Source of the DNA: Adiantum capillus-veneris
Lineage: Eukaryota > Streptophyta > Polypodiopsida > Polypodiales > Pteridaceae
Direction of reading: 5' to 3'
DNA length: 64,000 bases
Assembly (NCBI GenBank): GCA_014529385.2
Contig: CM043959.1
Location: forward strand, 48,303,928 to 48,367,927
A program made the translations under genes and the position numbers. Shown here piece by piece: positions 58,342-64,000 of this stretch; position 1 is the first letter of the stretch; each line of letters starts with the position of its first letter. A model generated the notes under the pieces. The model was given only the letters and a program-made list of their open reading frames with translations, searched no databases and was not told the DNA's origin.

Positions 58342-59136
58342 GTTATGCCATTTGGCTTAACAAATGCACCAGCCACTTTCCAGAGGTTAATGACTCACGC
58401 TTTCAAGGAATACCTAAGAATATTCTTAGAAATTTACATGGATGACATGTGTGTACACTCTCTTTTGTGAGAGGAACATATTGACCATTTGCAAAAGGTC
58501 TTTGAAAAGTGCAGAACATATTGAATCTGTCTACACCCGAAAAAGTGTGTATTTATGGTTAAGCAAGGACGAATCTTAGGACACATTGTCTCACGAAACA
58601 GCATAACCACAGACCTAGACAAAGTCAAAGTCATTGTAGACCTGCCCAGGCCTACCAATGCGAAACAAGTGCAATCCTTCATGGGACACTGTGGATATTA
58701 TCAAAGATTCATATACATGTATGCGGTTATCGCACAGCCTCTGTATTGGTTGCTAGTCAATTTCGAGTGGACTGAGGAGTGTGAGAACTCATTCCAAAAG
58801 CTGAAGGAAAACCTTATATCAGCACCTGTACTAAAGGCACCAAATTGGGAAAAGATATTCCATGTGCACATTGATGCTTCAGCATATGCCATTGGAAGTA
58901 TTCTAGCTCAACCTGGAGACGGAACAATGGATTTTCCGGTTTGCTATGCGAGCCGACAGTTAAACAGTGCAGAAAAGAACTACACAACCACAGAGAGGGA
59001 AGGATTAGGAATGATTTATGTTGTAAAGAAATTTTGGCATTATCTACTTGCAAACAAATTTGTGTTCTTTACAGATCATCAAGCTCTTTTGTACCTAGTA
59101 AATAAACCTTGCAATACAGGGAGAATCGTACGCTAG
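58342..59136 (+). pseudogene. Element D RT C-terminal half and RNase H
   Basis: Same frame: [20 protein letters not shown], catalytic YMDD, then stops at 58,468 and 58,522. RT thumb GRILGHIVSRNSITTDLDK, FMGHCGYYQRFIYMYAV. RNase H: FHVHIDASAYAIGSILAQ, SRQLNSAEKNYTTTEREGLG, FFTDHQALLYLVNKPCNTGR. The frame is stopped at 59,134 by TAG where Trp is usual. Confidence 0.88.
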
Positions 59137-59145
59137 TTTATTATA

Positions 59146-59754
59146 TTGCTAGAATTTGACTTCACAGTAGTGGTCAAAAAGGGTAAAACCCATCTTCAAG
59201 CAGATCATCTTTTAAGAATACACAACAGGAAAGCTCCAAAAGGGGTAGATGATGACATACCAGATGCTTATCTTTTCAACATTGAAATGGTACCCAAATG
59301 GTCTCAGGAAATAGTTACCATTCTCTCCTTCGGACATGAGTTTGATAATACAGAGTGCAGATCCAAACAGCAAACAATTCGACAAACAAAAAACTTCCAG
59401 TTGATAGCAGGATGGCTGTATCATCTTGAATCTGACCTAATCCTACGATTATGTATAAATCCGGAAGAATTCGAGTGCTACCTTGAAGAGGCACATGTCT
59501 AGGGATGTGCTTTTCACTGTTCAATAGTGAAAACACACCAGAGACTGCAACAAGCAGGGGTTTATTGGCCAACTATGTATGCGGATACACATTCTTATGT
59601 TACCAATTGTACAGTATGTAGTGCCAAACGACCAGTGGATCACGCAACTTTGTTTCAGGTGAACATAGCACCTGCATGGAGTCAATATATCATTGACTTC
59701 TTAACCACTAGGACGTTCCCTGAGAACATTACAAGAGCACGGGAAAAGCTATAG
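59146..59754 (+). pseudogene. Element D RNase H tail and first HHCC zinc module
   Basis: ILLLEFDFTVVVKKGKTHLQ, ADHLLRI end RNase H. After a linker comes EEAHV, stop (59,500), GCAFHCSIVKTHQRLQQAG, VYWPTMYADTHSYVTNCTVC: spacing H-X6-H-X30-C-X2-C, an integrase-type zinc module. It is followed not by an integrase core but by VNIAPAWSQYIIDFLTTRTF and a charged linker leading into a second module. A one-base loss in an A run near 59,745 changes frame. Confidence 0.7.
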
Positions 59755-60446
59755 AGCAGGAAGCTCATGACTTTCAGTTAATTGGGAATCAACTCTATAA
59801 GCGAGGAAAGGACAATCAACTTAGAATCTATGCAAGTGAAAGCGAATACCTGCTGATTCTAGAACATGCACATAGCGGAATAAGTGGAGGCCATTTTTCG
59901 GGCGATAAGACGGCAAAAATTGTCTTAACCGCAGGAATTTGGTGGCCTACATTGCACATGGATGCCGACGAGTTTGTAAAGCGTTGTGATGCGTGATAAT
60001 GCACCAAGATACCAATAAAACGAGATGAGATGCCATTAAGGCCAATGATGGGGGCAAGGGCATTTGCAAAATGGGGCATTGATTTTGTGGGACCTATATC
60101 ACCCCCTGCATATCGCACCCATACCCAATATATCATTGTGTCTACGGACTATCTCACAAAATGGGTCAAAGCCAAAGCAACACAAAAAGCTGATGCATGC
60201 ACCACGACACAATTTTTGTATGAGAATGTTTTTGTACGTTACGGGTTACCAATAGAAATTGTTAGTGACCGTGGAACACACTTTCTCAATGAAGTCATTG
60301 AATATCTACTAGAGGAATTCATGATCATACATAGGAAATCAGCACCATACCATCCACAGGCCAATGGGCAAGCTAAGGCCACAAATAAAACACTATGCAC
60401 GGTTCTCACTAAAATAGTGTCAGAATCAAGAACAGATTGGGATTAG
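59745..60446 (+). pseudogene. Element D second HHCC module and integrase core
   Basis: KAIEQEAHDFQLIGNQLYKR, EYLLILEHAHSGISGGHFS, TAGIWWPTLHMDADEFVKRC: again H-X6-H-X30-C, the final Cys pair disturbed by a TGATAA insertion at 59,995-60,000. Core: GIDFVGPISPPAYRTHTQYI, VSTDYLTKWVKAKATQKAD, EIVSDRGTHFLNEVIEYLL, PYHPQANGQAKATNKTL. The third catalytic residue, normally Glu in GQxE, is Lys (60,375-60,377). TAG at 60,444. Confidence 0.82.
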
Positions 60447-60927
60447 CAACTACACTCAACACTATGGGCATACAGGGTAGCTTACAAAACATCAATAGGA
60501 ACAACACCATACAACATGGTGTTTGGCCTAAATGCTATACTACCCAAAGAGTTTTTAATCCCAACTCTGCGAGTAGCAACAAGCTTGGAATGGACAGGGC
60601 ATGAACTCTCTTCACGGATTAATGATCTTGAAAAGCTAGATGAACTACGCTTACAAGCTGTCGCTTCAATCTATGCTAAAAAGAGAAGACAAAAGGAATT
60701 TTTTGATAAACATGTGCGTACCAAACAGTTCAAAACAGGTGATTACGTACTTGTTTATACCTTGAAGCAACATGCCAAGAAACTGAAAGAGCGAGGGATG
60801 GGACCATTTGTGATTCATGATCTATCACAAAGTGGAGTTGTCAAGCTTGCTACACTAGCAGGTGAAGAAATGCCAAACTGAATTAGTGGGTGTACTAAGA
60901 AGATATCATCTACCACTCACATAGGAG
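60447..60927 (+). pseudogene. Element D integrase C-terminal part
   Basis: Continues WAYRVAYKTSIGTTPYNMVF, GLNAILPKEFLIPTLRVA, RRQKEFFDKHVRTKQFKTGD, YVLVYTLKQHAKKLKERGMG, PFVIHDLSQSGVVKLATLAG. A TGA at 60,879 and a frame change precede RYHLPLT at about 60,903. Confidence 0.8.
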
Positions 60928-62190
60928 ATGCTCCAACAAATCCATCAAGAAAAGCAAAGACTGAAGGAAAAAGAGAGAGTACAGGAGGAAGCTCAAGCCG
61001 AAGCACAAGAACGCATTGCAAAAAGACGGCTTCTGCGACAACAACAACAAAGTAAACCACCATTGAAAATCAATGCCATTCGACTGATGAAGTTGGAGGA
61101 GGAAACAGTGGAGCCAATAATTACATTCAAAGTGGGCAACAATCAAGTTGAATCAACATCTTTGCTTGATTTCGTTTCTCAAGCAAATTTGATCTCTTAT
61201 GGATTATACCAACAGCTCAAAGTCATAGATCAACTTCATCCTACTCCCCAAGTGCTGGAAAGTAGCACATCACACCCATTGAAAACATTACGATGGACTA
61301 TATTGCATGTATAGATACATCAATATATTTACCCACACAAGTTCTATGTGGTGACAGATGAAAGCACACAACACCCAATGATGCTAGGGCAACCTTGGCA
61401 AAAAGCATACAATGTGCAGATAGATTGGAAAGCAAAGGCGGTCAAAATTCAGCACGAACATGAACAACATGTGATAGCTTATGCTCAGCAATACCATCAT
61501 GATCAACTGCAAGCCATGCAATCACTGGCAACAAAGACAAAAGCACAAATGCCATCAAAGATCAACATGAAACCTGAGACCAACGACCAGGTAAAAGCCA
61601 ACCATGCTAATTACAGACAGCTGAAGTCACCGGCCACAATGCAAAAATCTAGGCTACCAAAACAAGGTAAACACGTATGGATGCGAAAGGATAGAAATGA
61701 AATGGCGGAGAAAAAACAATGTAACAATCGGATTACAAAGACGGTTCAACCCAAAACCAAGGTCATAAAATAGATATGGATCCCAAAGAAAATGCTTAGC
61801 CATAACCCAAAAGTCACTCACATTTGGATACCAAAGCAAAAGCCACAGGAACTCCCTACGGTACAAGCAACAATGGAAAGTAGACATCTGCATGTCAACC
61901 AGGAGAACCGATATATGTGGATGCCGATGAAAGACAAACCAGTGGCAAACAAGAAAGTACCAAACCATCTACAAAAGTCGGTAGCAACAAAATACCAATG
62001 GAAAGCCAAGGCCATAAGGACCACAACTATTACATCCCAGCGAATTCTATCCTCAGAAACAGCTACGACTCTATCAACAGCGTCGGCAAAGCAATTGCCT
62101 CTCTCCAAAAGGACAATTAAACAGAGAGGAGTAGAGTTACAGCTGCTACTTGCAAAGAAAACAGGAAGCCTCGACGGTGAGTGCCAATAA
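60928..62190 (+). pseudogene. Element D post-integrase ORF with a second retropepsin-like domain
   Basis: One frame of 421 codons with TAG at 61,312 and 61,771. N-terminus: Glu/Gln/Arg helix MLQQIHQEKQRLKEKERVQE. Then a protease-like fold: IITFKVGNNQVESTSLLDFV, SQANLISYGLYQQLKVID, a flap-like SHPLKTLRWTILHV, and HKFYVVTDESTQHPMMLGQP, WQKAYNVQIDWKAKAVKI. The family pattern is L-L-D-S-G-S-Q-x-N-L-I-S; here D is kept and the next residues are F-V. The C-terminal part is basic, with recurring W-[IM]-[PR]-K phrases (HVWMRKD, IWIPKK, HIWIPKQK, YMWMPMKDK). The ATG follows CACATAG|G, a possible splice acceptor. Confidence 0.6.
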
Positions 62191-63939
62191 GCATCTTGCT
62201 TATTCCCTTCTCTTGCACAGCATTAATTTTTCCATGCATTGACCGAGTATGCATAAAATAGGGACATATTAATCGGCCAGGCATTAGCACAACTTTTTCA
62301 ACATATGCATGGCACATACTCTGAGGCAAAACCTTGTCGTCTGGGAGGACTCCGACTAGGAGGGGGGGAGGCATTCTAGAGGCATTCTCAAATGCGGAAC
62401 CAATGACTGAAACAGCAAAAAAGGCCATGATTTTCGACTATTTTAAGGGTTGTTGTTTGATTGTAAAATTTTCTGGAGTAACCAAGTATTTATGCCCTTA
62501 TACAGCATTAAGCTACAGGTATAGGGGGCCAAACGCCAAATCGAGCCCCTAGGTGTGTGTATATAAGTATAAATAGCCATTTTTCAGGAAAAATATTGGT
62601 AAAACGAAGAAATCTGGCCATAACAATTGCATATGAGTGTATATAATGTGTTGAGGTGATGTTTGTGATCTATTATGATTTTTGGGGATTTTCTTGGATT
62701 TGATTTGCTATTTTTCTTTTAATTTTGCTAATTTTCGACAGAAAAAATTCAAAAATACAAAAAGCAGGTGAAAAAAAGTCATAATGAAAAACAAAAAATA
62801 TGGGGATGACCAGTGACTAAAGGAAAACCTATGGTATAGTGGGGGTGCAATTATGAGACTGGAGCGGAAAGCGTGTTTTGGCCAGGTTTTGACCGAAATG
62901 ACAATTTTTTGGTAAACAGAGCAAATGGAGTCCAAATCAAGAAATTTTTAAGCCTAAACCGCATCTCGTAGGAAGATAGGAGCACATGTCAAATTTCATG
63001 AAAAGTGGTTCGGGGACCTCCATTATAAGAAATTTTCACCCCATTTTTAGCTCATTCTCACTATTGACTTTGTGGAGAGAGCTTCTGTCACTTAGAGCGG
63101 ATCGACCTTCTAGCAGCTTCTACGACGCGCACCTCTACCCGCCGACCAGCTCCAGACATGAGAGGTAGGCTCACCACCTTGAGCTTTTCGTGCATGTTTG
63201 TCATTATGTCGCGAAAACTAGCGTAGAGGTCACACACAAAGCGAGCGGTAGAGACCTGCAAGTAGAGACAGCGGCCTAACGGCTAACCCGAAAGCAACAA
63301 GACTTCATCGGCAGCTTACCCTAGTCTAGGAGACCAGTCCTGGATAGCCAAAGGCAGTGGGAAACCATCGGGAAAAAACCTAAGTCCCAGAAACCCGCTA
63401 CCAAAATTTATGGGTAGGAGCATCTCGACATGCTCAACAAGTCCATATGACCCGCATGACCAAAAAGTGACCCGAAGAAGCACTAAACCTCAGAAACGGC
63501 ATCAGACACACAAAGCGTCAAAATGCACTTGCGGCCAAACCGCAAGTCTGTTTGCCACCAAACTTCACGAGCGGCTTTCCTAGACCATCAACAACCAAGT
63601 CCTATGGTGGTAGACCACCACAAACCATCAAAGATATGTAAACGCAACCACGGGTGCTTCTAGAGTGACAAATTACCAAATGGAGCTCCGGTAAAGCCAA
63701 AGTCGACAAAAACCATACGGCAAGGATCCCCAAGGGATTGGGAAGCTATGGAGACCAACATCGAGAAATTTCATCGCCAAAAAGCACTCCAAAAGTCAGA
63801 AAACAGCTCGGAGGCTCTGAAGTCCACACAGGGAGTTATACTCTATCCATTTGATTTTTTTGTTGAAATTAGTCTCAAAAGGGACTTAGGGGGGCAAAGG
63901 GCAAGCACTGGAAGCACTAGCACTGAAAAAATCACCAGG
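62191..63939 (+). other. Element D 3' region; no gene seen
   Basis: Non-coding by eye. AGGAGGGGGGGAGG at about 62,358 resembles a polypurine tract but no LTR start follows. The part after 63,060 is richer in CpG-containing phrases than the leader. Confidence 0.5.
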
Positions 63940-63963
63940 AGACATCCTACGCGTAGGATGTCT
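63940..63963. repeat. 24-bp perfect palindrome, copy 5
   Basis: Identical to copies 1, 2 and 4, and preceded by CAGG as in copies 1 and 4; about 12 kb from them, in the 3' part of element D. Confidence 0.97.
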
Positions 63964-64000
63964 CAAGGGCACTTTTTGGCACAAACCTCATCAATTTTTG

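Larger units (their letters stand above)
49725..64000 (+). mobile_element. Element D: Ty3/gypsy (Tat/Athila-like) retrotransposon longer than 14 kb, right end outside the window
   Basis: The 5' LTR is 49,725-50,659, followed by a tRNA-Asp-type primer site, a 1.8-kb leader with palindromes, gag with two zinc knuckles, protease, RT, RNase H, two HHCC modules, the integrase core and a post-integrase ORF. No second LTR is reached by 64,000. Protein-coding frames are interrupted mainly by TGA at former Arg codons. The integrase catalytic Glu is replaced by Lys. It was inserted into the satellite, with left flank GCCAT. Confidence 0.9.

Noticed and set aside
62355-62368. Polypurine tract marking the 3' LTR of element D
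   Set aside because: No TGTTAG start follows, and the element's own palindrome reappears 1.6 kb further on, so the internal region continues.
49725-64000. Element D as an endogenous pararetrovirus (caulimovirid)
   Set aside because: It has an LTR with TG/CA ends, a tRNA-Asp primer site, integrase and RNase H in gypsy order, and no movement-protein motif.

Overview
The window looks like repeat-dominated nuclear DNA of a land plant. The evidence is a young Ty1/copia element primed by initiator Met-tRNA, a chromodomain-bearing Ty3/gypsy element, gypsy-type leaders whose primer-binding sites match the 3' end of plant tRNA-Asp, and long AT-rich satellite. A Penelope-like reverse transcriptase relic and the general style would suit a large fern or gymnosperm genome, but I cannot assign a species. 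I see no host gene, rRNA or tRNA gene that I can support.

Layout. 1-2.1 kb: the 5' end (LTR, primer site, leader relic) of a minus-strand LTR element that runs off the left edge. 2.97-5.55 kb: an old solo LTR of the family called 'C' here. 7.5-9.3 kb: a decayed minus-strand copia with a 73-bp hairpin-forming tandem repeat in its leader. 10,886-16,050: a very young copia with LTRs that look identical and TSD AACAC, but with a broken integrase and a mutated RT motif A. 16.4-19.6 kb: LTR, polypurine tract and a long coiled-coil coding relic of a minus-strand element. 20.0-22.4 kb: a C-rich plus-strand relic ending in a Penelope-like RT C-terminus. 23.0-24.9 kb: an inverted copy of bases 1-665 and an unrecognised minus-strand coding relic.

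25.5-49.7 kb is a satellite array (about 223-bp unit built from four CCACTTGGCCAT boxes), split by nested insertions. Element A (26,881-46,958) went into the array in exact repeat register. A family-C LTR then entered A's only long open frame and was reduced to a solo LTR (31,256-34,024, TSD TTGCA). A full minus-strand family-C chromovirus (36,207-46,881, TSD TTAGG) entered A's 3' end. Element D, a gypsy element of more than 14 kb, interrupts the array again at 49,725 and continues past the right edge.

The least ordinary features are these. (1) Element D carries a perfect 24-bp dyad palindrome several times in its leader and once in its 3' region. (2) D has two consecutive HHCC integrase zinc modules and a second retropepsin-like domain downstream of integrase. 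(3) Family-C LTRs carry a conserved coding exon with a splice-donor-like end, in frame with an acceptor-flanked ORF lying between the primer site and gag. (4) The solo LTR sits in-phase in an unrecognised element-A protein. (5) A Penelope-like RT remnant is present. All motif and frame statements come from reading the sequence; expression, splicing and family placement are inference.
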